Source: Avena insularis
Taxonomy: Eukaryota; Streptophyta; Magnoliopsida; Poales; Poaceae
Length of the DNA: 64,000 bases
Reading direction: 5' to 3'
NCBI GenBank assembly: GCA_023614405.1
Contig: CM042689.1
Location: forward strand, 305,451,132-305,515,131
The notes under the pieces were generated by a model. That model saw only the letters and a program-made list of their open reading frames with translations. It was not told where the DNA came from and did no database searches. Below, in pieces: positions 45,053 through 57,000 of the stretch. Within the stretch, counting starts at the first letter, position 1. The number at the start of each line of letters is the position of its first letter. The position numbers and the translations under genes are program-made.

Positions 45053-48000
45053 TGTAACATCCCTAAAATCATGATTTCAAAGATTGCATATCATTCATTC
45101 ATGCATATAGTTTTGAGATCAATTTCAAACCAAATTCAAGAAAACAGAAGCACATAGTGCTATCATTTTATGTGAGCAAACTTAAATCAAATGGCCATCC
45201 CCATTTGAGAACTTGAATGTTTTAAACCAAGATTGTTTGTCTCCCTTGTTGATTGGTTTGAGTGTGGAATTTGAACAAAGTTTTACAAAATAGAAATGGC
45301 TTGAAAAACAATTTTCAAACATTTGCAAACCAAGTGCAATGTCACTGTTATTTTGTCTTTCCAAAAATGACCAAGCCAACTCAAAGTGACCACATGGTTT
45401 TATGCCAAGATTTGTGACTATTGCACACTGCAAAAGTCCAGAAAAGATTTGAATTCAAATAGAGTTTGAATTCATTTGAAAACCAATCCTGAAAATCAAA
45501 ACAGAAAAAGAAAAGGAATAAAGAAATGGAAAAGGGCCGGCGCCAGGAATTGAGCCCAGCATCAGACTCAGCCCATTTAGCCCACCCGGGTCCCCTCTCT
45601 CTCTCTCGCTGCCAGACGCAGTTCACCGACGCTCGGACCCCACTCCCTCTCTGCTTATTTCGCTGACAAGCGGGCCCTCTCCACATCACTCCTTCTTCCC
45701 CAAATCTCGCGCGCAGACGCCGTCGCCGCTGGCCGTTGCTGCGTTGATTTCTCGGTGTAATTGCCATTGATTCACTGAGCGTTTATTGTCGAGCCTCCGC
45801 CTACTTAAGCACCTCCCCACTCCGCTCCATTCCCCTCACCCAATTTCATCTCCACGCCCCCAGGCTGCTCGCAACTCACCAAACACCGCCGCAGCTCCGA
45901 CGACCTCCGGCAGCAAATTCCGGTGAGTCCCGACCGCCCCTATGCCTCTGATTCAAACGAATGTGCCCAGCGTGATCTCGTGCATCTTCTGATACTCTTC
46001 GCTTGCCTGCTCGTGACCCAGGACGCCGTCCCCGTTCATGCCAAGAATCGACGAGCCGGCCAACTCCGGCGACCAATTACGGTGGCGAGCGCGCCCCTTG
46101 CCCCCTCTTGCATAGGAGGATGTTCGCCACTGTCTTGCGCGTCTCCTAATCCATCTGGTTCGTGCTAGGGCGACACGAAACCTCGGCAACAACTTCGACA
46201 GCAACCACCCGACGCCGTGCACGACTCCGACGAGCTCCAGCAGCCCCTGCCGTGCGCCCCTTGCCAAGCCACCTCCACGTTGAGATTCGCCTCGACCCAG
46301 CGGTTCTGGTAAGCACCCTCTCCCCTCCCCGGACGACCTAGAACGCCCGTGCCAATGACAGACGCCGCGCCGCATGGCCGCCGCCGCTAGTCTATGGTCG
46401 AGGCAACAGCAGCCGTTAGATGTAGATCTGGCGGTTTAGATTAGATCCGAGCGAATCGTTTTCTTTGAATCTGGCGCGTTGGATCTGACTTGATCCGACG
46501 GCGCGGAAGGGTGATCCTGAGCAAAGCGGTATTGACCAATAGGATAGCGCCTCGTGGCTAGGGTTTAGTTTAAAAACAGAATTTCAATCAGATTTATATC
46601 CAAATTTGATTTGCTTGTAACTTTTGATTCCCACGTTAGATTTTAGCAAATTTTATACCGTTGGAATCAGGAAGTCAAGCCCTTTCTGTTTATGCAATGT
46701 GTTTAGTGTTTAGTTTCTGTTAAAATGATTTTCTTTGCAGAAACTTGTTTAGGACTATTTGGAGTATAGGAATTGTTTAGGAAATCATTTTAGTGTCAAA
46801 TAAACTTGGTTTAGCAAGTTTTTTTAACTTGGTTATGATTCAGTACTATGCACTTGCTTGGTTGAGTTTAAAAAAATCATCACTTAGCATTTTTTGCATG
46901 CATGCATATGTATTTTTGTTTGTTTGTATATGTTGTGTGTAATTTGTTGCTACCATTCTTTGTGTAGACTTTGGTGCTAGTGATTGTGATTGTGAAGAGT
47001 GCTACTCTCCCAACTACCAAGGCAAGTGGTACTTCATGAATATTACTATCCCTATATTTTCATACAAGCATTAGAAATATTTTGCTAAGTCTTGCATGTT
47101 ACTATTTTCCCAAATGCCATGTTGGGAAATCCTAAGTAGTTGTAGAATTGCTAGGGAATTTCTAAAGTTAAGTTACTATCTATGCCATGCTTAGCCTAGC
47201 TAGTAGCAAATAAGGGTTGGTAAAATATATACATGCTATGATGAAAATATTTCTAAGTCTACGGACTTATGTTTTTCTTAATAAAACAACTAAGTCAATG
47301 AATCACCTGGGTGGAATGGGACTTGATTGGTGGATTTTGGTTGAGTGGTTACACAAGGCCCATGGCTATGGTTTACCTTGTGTATCTCACTTGTGGAAAG
47401 CCACCCAGGAACAAAGGGATTTTAGAGGCCAAGTGTTGAGAAGCTTCTAGTGCAGCCACTTGGCAATATGGGCTCTGCCTGGATCACATAGGTTGCTAGA
47501 ACTTAGTCATTTGGACAGATGGTGGTAGTGGGATGATAGGTTGGAACACGTCCATTTGGCTAAGGGAAGGCTTCTGAAAGGTCCTGTCTTGGTGAAACCA
47601 AGTCTGGTGGGGAAAGTGCACAACCTCTGCAGATGGAAAAATCTAAGTACTTAGCCAAGTCCATGGCAATGGACAACTTGAGCATCAAGACATGGAAGCT
47701 ATCAAGAATCTCATCATTCCAACTTCTAAGTAAAAACTTGTGGGTGAACAAGGGTGAAGGACCTCAATGTCTATTGGTGGTTCCTTGGGAAAAGTTTTTG
47801 ACAAAGAAAAACTTAGTGATTTCAACTAATAGGAAAAACCTATTTTGAGCAAAGCAAGCCAAGCTACACTTAGCCAAAATGCATATAGTAATGTATTCCA
47901 CCTAAATTTTACTAAGGTATCACTTGCCAATACTATTCCAAAGTATTGACCCACTGTGGATTAGGTGTCATGAGTCTACACTCAACATGTTTGCCTGTGG

Positions 48001-48218
48001 CACATGAAGATGAAGACTTATATTTATTTACTTATTCAAACTCTTGTATTAGGCCTGTGGCCTTGGAGTTGTAAAAACTATGTTTATCTCTGGAATGGAT
48101 GTAGTAAATGACCTTTGTCTCTGTGTACTTCATCTTAAACTGTGGATGCTAGCAATGATCCAGGGACTAGCATTGCAATCACAGGGATCCTTTTCCTTTA
48201 CAAAGGAGGGATCTTACA
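45053..48218 (+). mobile_element. Solo LTR I (long-LTR chromovirus family, same as element G)
   Basis: 3166 bp, starts TGTAACATCCCTAAAATCAT and ends GGAGGGATCTTACA, with a perfect target duplication CTTTG at 45048-45052 and 48219-48223 inside the RT of E2. It is the reverse complement, with small differences, of the LTR of element G at 59334-62450. No internal domain is left, so it arose by recombination between two LTRs. Open frames inside (for example near 45950-46375) are GC-rich LTR sequence and not genes. Confidence 0.93.
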
Positions 48219-48223
48219 CTTTG

Positions 48224-49440
48224 CCTATGGCGCATCTCTTCTCATCTCCAAAGCATCGTAGAGGTTGTTTCACTAGTTTACATTTTGGATCAATATTCAG
48301 GCTGTGCTCGGCAAGTTCCCTAGGTACACCTTTCATGTCGGTAGGTTGCCAGTCAAAGATGTCCATATTCTCATGGAGGAACTCGAGGAACGCGCTTTCC
48401 TATTTGGGATCCAGGTTCGTCCCAATGGCGGTGGTCTTGAAGGCATCGCCTACCACAAGTTTCACCGGCTTGGTCTCGATGGCGGCCTTGAATACTGGAG
48501 CAGAGTCGGAAATTTGTTTCTTCGACGTGGGCATCTCCGAGGCATCGACCTTGCTCTGGATCTCCTTGAATTCTTTGTTGTAGAGGACAGCTTCCGTGTA
48601 GGCTGCTTCTCGAATCTCACAGTCCCTAGCTTTGGCAAAGCTTCTGGATACGGTGATGACACCGTTTGGTCCGGGTATCTTGAGTTTGTTGTAGACGAAG
48701 CATGGCTTGGCCATGAAGGTGTGGAATATTCGCGGACGAATATGACGTGGTACACGCTCTTGAAGGGGACTACCTCGAAGGTCATGTGCTCTTGGCAGTA
48801 ATTATTAACATCACCAAAGGCGACCTGAAGTGTGATGCACCCAAGGGACCGAGCCTCCCGACCAGGAACTACGCCATGGAAGATGATGTTGGTCCGCCTT
48901 AGGTTTGCATCCGTCAAGTTCATCTTCTACAGTGTATCCAGGTACATGATGTTGATGCTACTTCCACTATCCACCATACATTTGGTGAACTCATTGCCGT
49001 CAATCAAGGGGTTGATGACCATGGCGTATTGGTTCTCCGCAGGGATGCGGTCTGGGTGATCCTTCCTGTCCCAAGTAATTGCAATCTGCGACCAGCGTAG
49101 GAACTGGGGAAATGGGGGGAAAGTAGCCATCAGTATCCTCATGGAGGTATTCTGTTGTTGGACGGTGGGGGTACCAAGAAAAGTGTGGAAAACTGTCGCC
49201 TTCTTCTCGAAGGGGTTCTTGCATTTTCCGTCGCTCTTGGCGGCGTGCTTGGGGTCAACGTCCTTGTCCATGTCACTTGAATCCTTGGACTCCTCCTCCT
49301 TCTTCTTCCCCTTGCCCTCGCCTCGCCGTCTGTTATTCTGACTTTGCTTGTAGCCGGGTCCTCCTTGAGGTCGTTGACAAACTTGCAGTGGAGATTGGTG
49401 TGGGTGGCCTTGCCGTTGGCATCGAGGTGTACGAGGCACG
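48224..49440 (-). pseudogene. Element E2 RT start and aspartic protease
   Basis: From 49440 downward: MVINPLIDGNEFTKCMVDSG and SSINIMYLDTL give the catalytic D-S-G-S-S block, then after a frame break FHGVVPGREARSLGCITLQV, FEVVPFKSVYHVIF and, near 48650-48710, KIPGPNGVITVSRSFAKARD. The order and text parallel H at 8253-8927. The piece nearest 48224 is the start of RT. Confidence 0.85.
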
Positions 49441-51445
49441 GCATATCGCGGTACTCCTCGTAGGTTTGGGGAACGCGGAGCACTGCCGAGGTAGTTTCAC
49501 TTCCTCGCCGCTGCCCACGACCAGCTCCCCATCCTCGGCCATGTTGTCTGCCATCACCTCGTCCTGCGAAGGTCATAGCGACCATGTCGGGAGTTTTCTT
49601 TTCTTCTGGTGCGGTTTTCCGCTTTGTGCTGCTGTTCCTCCGAGCTTGAGTAGGAACGGCCGTTGCCGGCAGAGAGCCGCGAGCATTGTCGTCGGCAGCT
49701 TCGAACTCACTGGCCAACTGAATCATCTGGTTCAATTCTAGCTGGTGATTGTCCTGCAAGCGCTTCGGCTTATGTAGGAGCAACGTACCCCTTTCCAACC
49801 GATCGATCAAGGAGACCATGGCGGTCTGAGCATGCACTCCTGCACAGGAATTCTTCATATCCAGCCAGCGGAGAGGTAGGCGCGAGATGTCTCATCTTTC
49901 TCTTGCACGCACCGCTGTAGATCGCCAACAGTACATGGACGCTTGTACGTACCCTAGAAGTTCTTGGTGAACGCTTCTTGCATGTCCAACCAATTGCAGG
50001 TGGATCTCTCCGACAAATCATCAATCCATTTACGGGCCGTGCCTGCCAACATTAATGGGAGGTACTTGACGGCGACGTTGGGGCTACCCCCGACGATCTC
50101 CACCTCGTTGCCGTAGTCCTGCAACCATGTAGCTGGCTTGGCGATGCCGTCATAGGGCTTGATGGTCTTGTCAATCCGGAAACCTTTGGGGGTAAGTTGC
50201 AGACCGTATCATAGGTCCGAAGCAATGTGGTCCCAGGTATTTATAGTCAAAAAAAAATGTGGTCCCAGGTATGGTCCTTCCCGGGCCTCGTGGATCTTGT
50301 CTATACGCGAACGTGCGTCGTATGGCTCCGAGCTTCTTTTCTTCTTGCCATTAGGGGATGGGCTGCGTGAACGATGCGGGCCTCCTCCGCCATGGTAGCT
50401 GCTAGGTGGCGACGGAGGCGTAGGTGGCGGTGGGTTAGCCTTCTTGCTATTACCCTCCAGCAACACCGCACGCTTGTCGTGGTTGCTTGTCGAACACGGA
50501 GGGTCATGGCGCGACCTGCTCTTGTGTCCTTGGTTGCGCTCCCTGTCATGACCGGTCTGCTCCGCGTTGTCGTGGATGACGATGCCGCTTTGCCTTGGCG
50601 GAGGCATATCTGTACGACGGTGTGCCTTGGTGTCTTCGTGATGTCGGGGTGAGCGGGGAGGTGGCGATGGGCGACGAGGTTGGGCCTTGCCTCCATGGTC
50701 GGAAGATATGGGGATAACATCCTTCCTGTTGTGCGCATCCCTCCGTCTTCGTTCTGACGAACCCGTCTGAGACCCGACATCAAGAGGAGATCTGTCCCTT
50801 GGCAGCTTATGCTGCCAAGACTGGCAAAACGCTGGGTCAGACTCGAGCCTCTGAGAGGTGGCCGTTTCCTGCTGTTTCACCGCCTTGTCCACTAGGTCAT
50901 AGACCTGGTCCACCGCTTCAGGCGATCTATCCTGCTCCAGAAGGGTCTTGGCGATGGCGAGGTTGATGAGAGGAGTGGTCATCACCTGTTTTCCTTCACT
51001 GTCAATGTATGGCTTGGCCTATGCCGGCTTCGGGGAAGACCATCCTAGGTTTCGCCGCACACCAGGATCGTTGATGACGTGAGATGGAGCTTTCTTGGCC
51101 TTCTGTTGTTGCAGCAGAGTCTTGTACTCGGCCTCCATTGCTCTAGCTTTCTCTATTGACTTCTGCGCGTTGGCCAGATCTCGATCTAGCTTCGCGCCTT
51201 ACTCCGTGATAGCCTGCGCTTCCTCTAGCAGCTGCTAGCGCTTCTCATCAAGATGGACTACATTGCATATATGAGCCACGGTCATGGGCTCGACGAGGAG
51301 ATTGCCGTACATCACTCTATCATCTGGAGTGACTTGGGCGGCAATATACGTAGATGCCGGAGGCGGTGAGTTTACGGTGTTGTTGCTTGGGCCGGTGCCG
51401 AGTTCCTGCGGCTGTTGCACTGGGTTAGGCGGAGGGGGCATGTCC
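49441..51445 (-). pseudogene. Element E2 gag
   Basis: N-terminal part (51441-51235) is Pro-rich; the middle (50985-50209) has LINLAIAKTLLEQDRSPEAV followed by a long Arg/His/Ser/Pro-rich basic stretch; the capsid domain lies at about 50210-49700 (IKPYDGIAKPATWLQDYGNE, MLAGTARKWIDDLSERSTCN, LERGTLLLHKPKRLQDNHQL). A basic RG-rich part and a C..H..H..C pattern (CLVHLDANGKATHTNLHCKF) complete it. Stops at about 51238, 51205, 51020 and 49950 and a 32-base micro-duplication at 50224-50272 break the frame. Confidence 0.8.
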
Positions 51446-51584
51446 TTTGCACGATCATTGTAGGCAGTGAGAGGTGGTCCCTTCCCTTGTCCAGCGCTAT
51501 AGGCGGAGCTCTTCTGGGTTGATCTTCATCCATCGCCGTCCTTATGGTGACGAATACTTCTCGGGATGCGACGGCATTGTTGGC

Positions 51585-52580
51585 CTACTCGTCGCGCTCG
51601 TAATCTTCCTCCATCTCCTGCATGGCGGAATCTAGCACCTCCGGACTGAAATCTATCTCCTCCGAATCTGCACTGAAGTCGGCGTAGAGTGCGTCAATCA
51701 CAGAGTCGGAGGGTGCTGGGGCTTCCTCGATGATGGGGGGTGGAGGTGCAATATCATCGACGATGACTGGAGGTGGCGGCGTAGCTGCGGTGATGGCGGC
51801 CAGAGGTGGTGGCGGCGGTGGCTGAATCGGTGGCGCTCCGTCAATGAGCGCTAGAGCTGCCTGAGCTGCCCCCACGGCCTCCGCGTAGTTGTTGATGGTG
51901 TTCACCATACATTCGAAGGTGAGGCGTCCTGAATCTTGCTGCCGCCTTAGAGAATGCCGGAGAAGCGTACCCTGGTCCAGCCCTTCCAGAAAGTGATACA
52001 TAGCATCATCATTGGGGTAATGTGCTAGATCAGCTCGTATACGGAGCCACCTGGCAAGGCAATTGCAGGGGTTTTCACCCTCTCTCTGAATGCAACATGC
52101 CAGATCGAAGATAGTAACCACGCTGACAGACTTGGATCTCTGTTGTCCATACGCACGGATGAAGCCGGTGGACTTGTATTAATCTTCCACCGTTATATCC
52201 TGCACAGGGGCGGTTTGGGTGGGCCTTGAATTTTTCCGATCTTTGCCGGCAAACTCCAAGGAGAGATCCGACATCGATCCTTCCGCAAGCGTATCCTGCC
52301 CATAGGCGATCCGTGCGGGTCTTGACGCTCCTCCGACTCCCAGGGAACTAGTGCCCGACTCGGTTTTGCCGATGAAGAGGTGGATGTCTCCGATGGGGAC
52401 GATCGAGCATTGCGTAGGGTTCGTCTTCGTAGGGATCCAGAACTCGTCGGGAGGGACGATCAGAACGGTGCCGGAGAAGAGAACACGACCGATGGCTACG
52501 GTTTCACCGATTCCCGCGAAGATCTTGGTCCTCGCCCGTTGAAGAGTCTGAAGCGCCTCTTGTCCCACGGTGGGAGCCAT
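51585..52580 (-). pseudogene. Extra 5' ORF of E2 with a capsid-like domain
   Basis: The frame starts at an ATG overlapping the PBS (MAPTVGQEALQTLQRARTKI) and runs to 51585 with a single TAA (about 52177). The second half reads YGQQRSKSVSVVTIFDLACC, IQREGENPCNCLARWLRIRA and FLEGLDQGTLLRHSLRRQQD, which has the spacing of the retrotransposon capsid C-terminal domain, followed by a Pro-rich and an acidic tail. The ordinary gag with its own capsid domain lies further downstream, so this is an additional ORF. Ogre/Tat elements are known to carry an extra ORF1 before gag. Element H shows no such ORF. Confidence 0.6.
52562..52579 (-). promoter_or_regulatory. Primer-binding site of element E2
   Basis: On the minus strand TGGCTCCCACCGTGGGAC, seven bases after the end of the 5' LTR, two changes from the PBS of H. 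The ATG of the extra ORF overlaps its first base. Confidence 0.78.
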
Positions 52581-52586
52581 CTATCG

Positions 52587-52915
52587 TGGTATTGCGGACG
52601 AGTACGCCATGGAGGGGTCCTCACAGTGCGTGTTTAGAGACGTGGGGGAAGGCGGATGGTTGACGGGTACGAGGTAACACAGCTTACCCAGGTTCAGATC
52701 CCACAACGGTGGCAGAATCGTACTCCTGCTATAAATCACTATAAGGGCAATACGCCGAGTTACAGGGATTGGTTCGCTGTGCGAGGTGACTAGAAAGTCT
52801 AAGTTATTGTGCCCTAAAGGCTCCCATAGTCCCAACTTATATAGTCGCCAGGTCCTAGGGTTACAGGGAAAAGTCCTAGCCGGACATGTTATAGAGTCCT
52901 ACACTACTTACAACT
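52587..52915 (-). repeat. 5' LTR of element E2, truncated
   Basis: Matches 36742 to about 37070 of the 3' LTR, then stops at TTACAACT where element E3 begins; 203 of the expected 532 bases (the U3 side) are missing. The TATA-like sequence is kept at about 52836-52844. Confidence 0.92.
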
Positions 52916-53886
52916 TGATAAAGGGGTTAACCTCTTGGGTGGCCCGATCTTCACGGATCTCGTGGTCAAATCGATGGGAAAGCGAGGGGAAAGGGAGAAG
53001 ATAGCGGAAGCGAACACACACCTCGCGAAGAACACGATGAACACACGCAAAACTCACACGATACAAGGCTGATTGCTCCCGAACGGCTGCCACCGGTCCG
53101 ATAGAATCCTAGCAAGGAAAGATTGATCAACGTGCTCCCTCAAATCCACATCGGAGAGGGAAGAACACCTTGGGGAGGGTCTTGACAACTTGGAGACAAG
53201 ACACCGAACTCCAAGGCCTTGTTCAACGATGGATGCGTGATGCAAAGTCCAATCGAGGTTGGTGACGATAGTCGGTCCCCTTGGTAAAGGGGATGAGGCA
53301 AAACTAGAGATTCCACAATGGGGGTTGTCTTTAGTCTATCATCTATGCCTAAGGGATACATGAGGGGTGGGGGCTCTATTTATAGGCCAGCCACTAAACA
53401 AGGGTAGTTTGGGGGATAACCTAGGCGAATAGGTAAGTAAAGGGGAATACATGGGCTGTGGCCCAACTAGTGCAAGCAGGCACAGGCATGACCGGTAGTA
53501 CCGCTCTAGGACCGGTAGTACCACTTGCGGTCCTAGAGTCGATTGAGCCGTCAAGATGGCAGGCGGTAGCAGTGATAGTACCACTGACCGGTAATGCAGT
53601 TCGATGACAATAATACCGCGCTTGACTAACTTGCCGACCTGTCTTCTTCCGTCTCCTCTTCCAAGCCTCCGTCTTGTCGGGCTTGATGTTCCGGGCTTCC
53701 TCCCTTGTCTCCGTAATGGTCGGTGTGAACCTATCATGCATATGTGACGGAGTATGAAGTAGCATACCATTCACTAGGGTAGGAAGTGGGCTCGCATAGA
53801 GGAACGGATTCACCTTTGTAGTCCATGACGACTTGGCGTAAGTTGGAGACCTTGATGTAGTAACAACCGTAGGTCGGGCTGCATCA
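52916..53886 (-). mobile_element. Gypsy element E3, 3' LTR
   Basis: On the minus strand it starts TGATGCAGCCCGACCTACGG and ends ACCCCTTTATCA, 971 bp, followed on the internal side by a purine-rich tract. A clear TATA box CTATAAATAG lies on the minus strand at 53375-53384. The upstream part contains several CCGGTAGTACC units (53489-53600). Inserted in the 5' LTR of E2; presumed 5-bp target CAACT (52911-52915). Confidence 0.82.
53375..53384 (-). promoter_or_regulatory. TATA box of the E3 LTR
   Basis: Minus strand CTATAAATAG, a full match to the plant TATA consensus, in the middle of the 971-bp LTR. Confidence 0.75.
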
Positions 53887-53899
53887 TCTCCCCCCCACT
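53887..53899 (-). promoter_or_regulatory. Polypurine tract of element E3
   Basis: Minus strand AAGTGGGGGGGAGA directly before the LTR start TGATGCAG. Confidence 0.8.
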
Positions 53900-54074
53900 T
53901 CAAAAAGAGTCGTCCTCGACTCTCCATGTTCATCACTAAGTAGAAGAGGTCGAAGGACATCCTTGATCCTGGGGTTCACCATATAGTCGTCCTCGGGAAG
54001 ATTGACTTGACAACACTTCAATGTTCCTTCACCCTCCATGAAGCCTACAAAGCTCACGACAAAATCGAAGCAAC
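53900..54074 (-). pseudogene. Element E3, C-terminal end of its ORF
   Basis: Read on the minus strand: FVGFMEGEGTLKCCQVNLPE, DDYMVNPRIKDVLRPLLLSD, EHGESRTTLFEVGG, running into the polypurine tract. It joins 57987-59333 in frame once solo LTR F and one copy of GCAAC are left out. Confidence 0.7.
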
Positions 54075-57000
54075 TGTAAGGTTCCCAACCTTTAATAAGG
54101 CAGAGATCCCTGTGTTTACAATGCTAGTCCCTGGATCAATAGCTAGCATCCACAGTTAAGATGTAATATCAAGAAACAAAGGTCATAATACAACTTTATA
54201 ACCAGGAATAAAATAATTCATTACATCTTACATAGCTCATCTGGCTATTACATTACATAGCAGAATATCTATAAGCATGGGGTCCTTCATCTTCAAAGTG
54301 CCACAGGCAAACATGTTGGTTGTAGACTTGTAATCCTATTCAACACACTTCCCTAACATCAAACAAACCTGCAACATAATAAGTTGCAGCCACAAGGGTC
54401 AATACATTTGAATTGTATTGGCAAGTTTCACTACTATGTAGAAATAAGTGGATCCTATCTTTTACATGCATATTTGGCTAAGTAGGGTTTAGGCTCTTTT
54501 GCAGAAAGCAATATAGTTTTATCCTATCTTTTCAAAATAGTTTTGATCTTTTGTCAATTCTTTTTGAACCTCTTGGAAAACTCCAAGTGCTTCAAATCCC
54601 TTATTGTCACCCTCAAGTTTTTAACTTTGTGAAATTGGAATGTCGAGATCTTCCATAGCTTCAGGCCTTAGTTGCTCAGTATTGTCCATAACCGGGGACA
54701 CGGCTAAGTACTTAGAATTTGATCTTCTGCAGAAGTTGTACACTTTACCCACATGACACAATCTCATCTTGATGCCACCAAAGGCGCTGGATAAGTACTC
54801 ACCAAGATGGAGTACTGGCAGATTGAGAATGTGACAAAGTCTTTCCATAGGAGTCCTCCCAATACACAATGCTAGCTTGTCATCTAGGCACCAATGTAGG
54901 GTTTCAAGTTCCCTTACACAATTCTAGTTAACTTGAAGATGCCAATGCATGGGTCTTCCACTATGTAGTTGACTAAGACAGAGCCCATTTAGCATGTGGC
55001 TGTACACAGAAGCCACTGTACGAGAAACATGTTCAATCTCTAAGTCCTTGGGTGGTTTTCTTCTAGTGCACATACAAAAAGAGATAGCCATATAAACATG
55101 GTTCCTTTTGTTTCCACCTTGTCCAAAACTTGAGTATCCTTGTCCACCCAGGCGGTTCATTGAGTACTTGTTTTATTATATAAAACATATGTCTTTTCAA
55201 CTCTTCATATAATCATATCATGTATCCCATCCCAAATATATAGCTGGGCTAAGCATACTACAACTACAATGTTTCCACTAAGGAATATATAAGGGTATTC
55301 TATTAGGATTTAGCATAGCATAAAATATAGTAGTTCTTATCATGCATGTTACAAAATCCACTAAGTGTAATGAAAATAGTAGGACTTGGATGATAGTGTC
55401 ACTTGCCTTTTTAGTAGAGAATGTTGGTTCACTTCTTGATCTTGAAAATACCACACTCTTCTAATTCCACTACAATTCAATCAAGCAAACACATATTCAA
55501 CACAACATTCAAACACATTGTCACACATAAAATAACAAAAACAAGGTCATGCATGCAAGCATGAAAAAAGTAGTTTTATTGGCAAAGGTGGTTTCTACTA
55601 GGCTCTAAACATTATAAAGTTCAAAGTGGTCATTTACTAAAGTGGTAAAACCATTTGCAAAAGGTTTTATCTATAACCATTTCTAAATCAAATCAATATT
55701 TTATGTGGTTGAAAATGCTTTTTAGCAAAGCAATATTCTTTAAAGAGTTCACCAAATATATTTTAGTTCTCAAACTTGGTGTTTAGGGTCAGAAGGTTTG
55801 AATCAAATCATTTCCCAAAGGTTTTACTCAAAAATCATTTCTAAAATAAAATCAATATTTTTATTTGACTAGAAATGAGCTAATTCAATTATTTATTCCT
55901 TAACTTTACAAAATTCATTTTTAAATCCATAAGTTGGTTCCTAGGGTTAGTAGGTTCAAAACAAACCATTTTGCAAAGATTTCACATTGAAATTATATCT
56001 AGAACAATTTTTTATATTCATAATAAGCTTACACAAGTTTCTGCAAATTCAACCAATTTTCCAGAAGCAAATCATTAAACAAAGTGCATGGTTGCAAAGT
56101 AATTGTTCTGCTGAATCCATTGATATAAAATTTGCAAGCTTTGGACGTGTAGGTTTGAAGTTATGAATTTTACAAGTTTGCATATCAATCAGATTCAAAA
56201 TTCTGTTTTAAACTAAACCATGTCCACGTGGCGCAATTCTATTGGCCGGTGCCGCTTCGGGTGGATCGAGCTCTCTGAATCGTTGGATCTAAGTGAGATC
56301 GTGCGGCATAGAGAACGCGATACCCTTTCGTTTTAATCTAATCCTAGCCACTGGTTAACGATCTAACGGCTCTCGATTGCCTGACCATTGCCTGGCGGCG
56401 CTGCGCGGCGGCGACTGGCGGAGCACGCTCTGCTCGCGGTGGTGCCGGCGATACAGGACGCAAGGGAGGTAACGGGGGTGCTCCCCGTGCTCGCAGGGGG
56501 TTGGCGAAGCTTAACGTGTGGTCGTCTTGGCGAGGGGCGCTCAAGAACGGCGACGATTGCTCGCCGGAGTAGCTCCTGACGACGGGCGGCTCTGTTTGCT
56601 GACGGAGGTGAGGTTGTAGGTCACGCCGAGGTAAAACAAAGACATGGTCACATGCGTACTGATTTGGGGAAGATGGGAGCATCAACATGAGGCGCTGGGG
56701 CGGTCGAGGCTTACCAGGGAACTTCGTCGGAGACGAGTCAGACGCAGCGGTGCTCAGGTGATGACGAAGCCGACAATTCAGAGCGCGCGCGAGCGAACGA
56801 GTGGCACGGGGAGATGCGCCAGGAGGTGAGGAGCGAGCTCGTGTGCAGTGGGAGGCGAGAGGCGGCGGGGTGTGGCCGGAATTGTTCGGAGACGCTCGCC
56901 GGAGCAGTGGCGGTGCAAGAGGAAATCGGGGCAGACCTGGGGCAGAGAAGCGGCGCTGTTTGGGGGGAAAGATTGAGGGGAGAGGGGAGCTTATAACCGC

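Larger units (their letters stand above)
36742..52915 (-). mobile_element. Gypsy element E2 (Tat-like), nearly complete, 5' LTR truncated
   Basis: Order on the minus strand: partial 5' LTR (52915-52587), PBS (52579-52562), extra ORF, gag, protease, RT (split by solo LTR I), RNase H, integrase, antisense gene, polypurine region and 3' LTR (37273-36742). Presumed 5-bp target TGTCG (36737-36741). The 5' LTR is cut at 52915 by element E3. The gene order, the dual RNase H and the antisense gene match element H, so both are Tat-like, but their LTRs share no visible similarity. Confidence 0.9.

Noticed and set aside
45953..46375. 140-codon ORF in solo LTR I
   Set aside because: Same reason: LTR sequence, frame not kept in the reverse-complement copy in G.
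36742..52590. E2 and H as copies of the same family
   Set aside because: Gene order and PBS are alike, but LTRs, tandem repeats and much of gag differ; they share lineage only.
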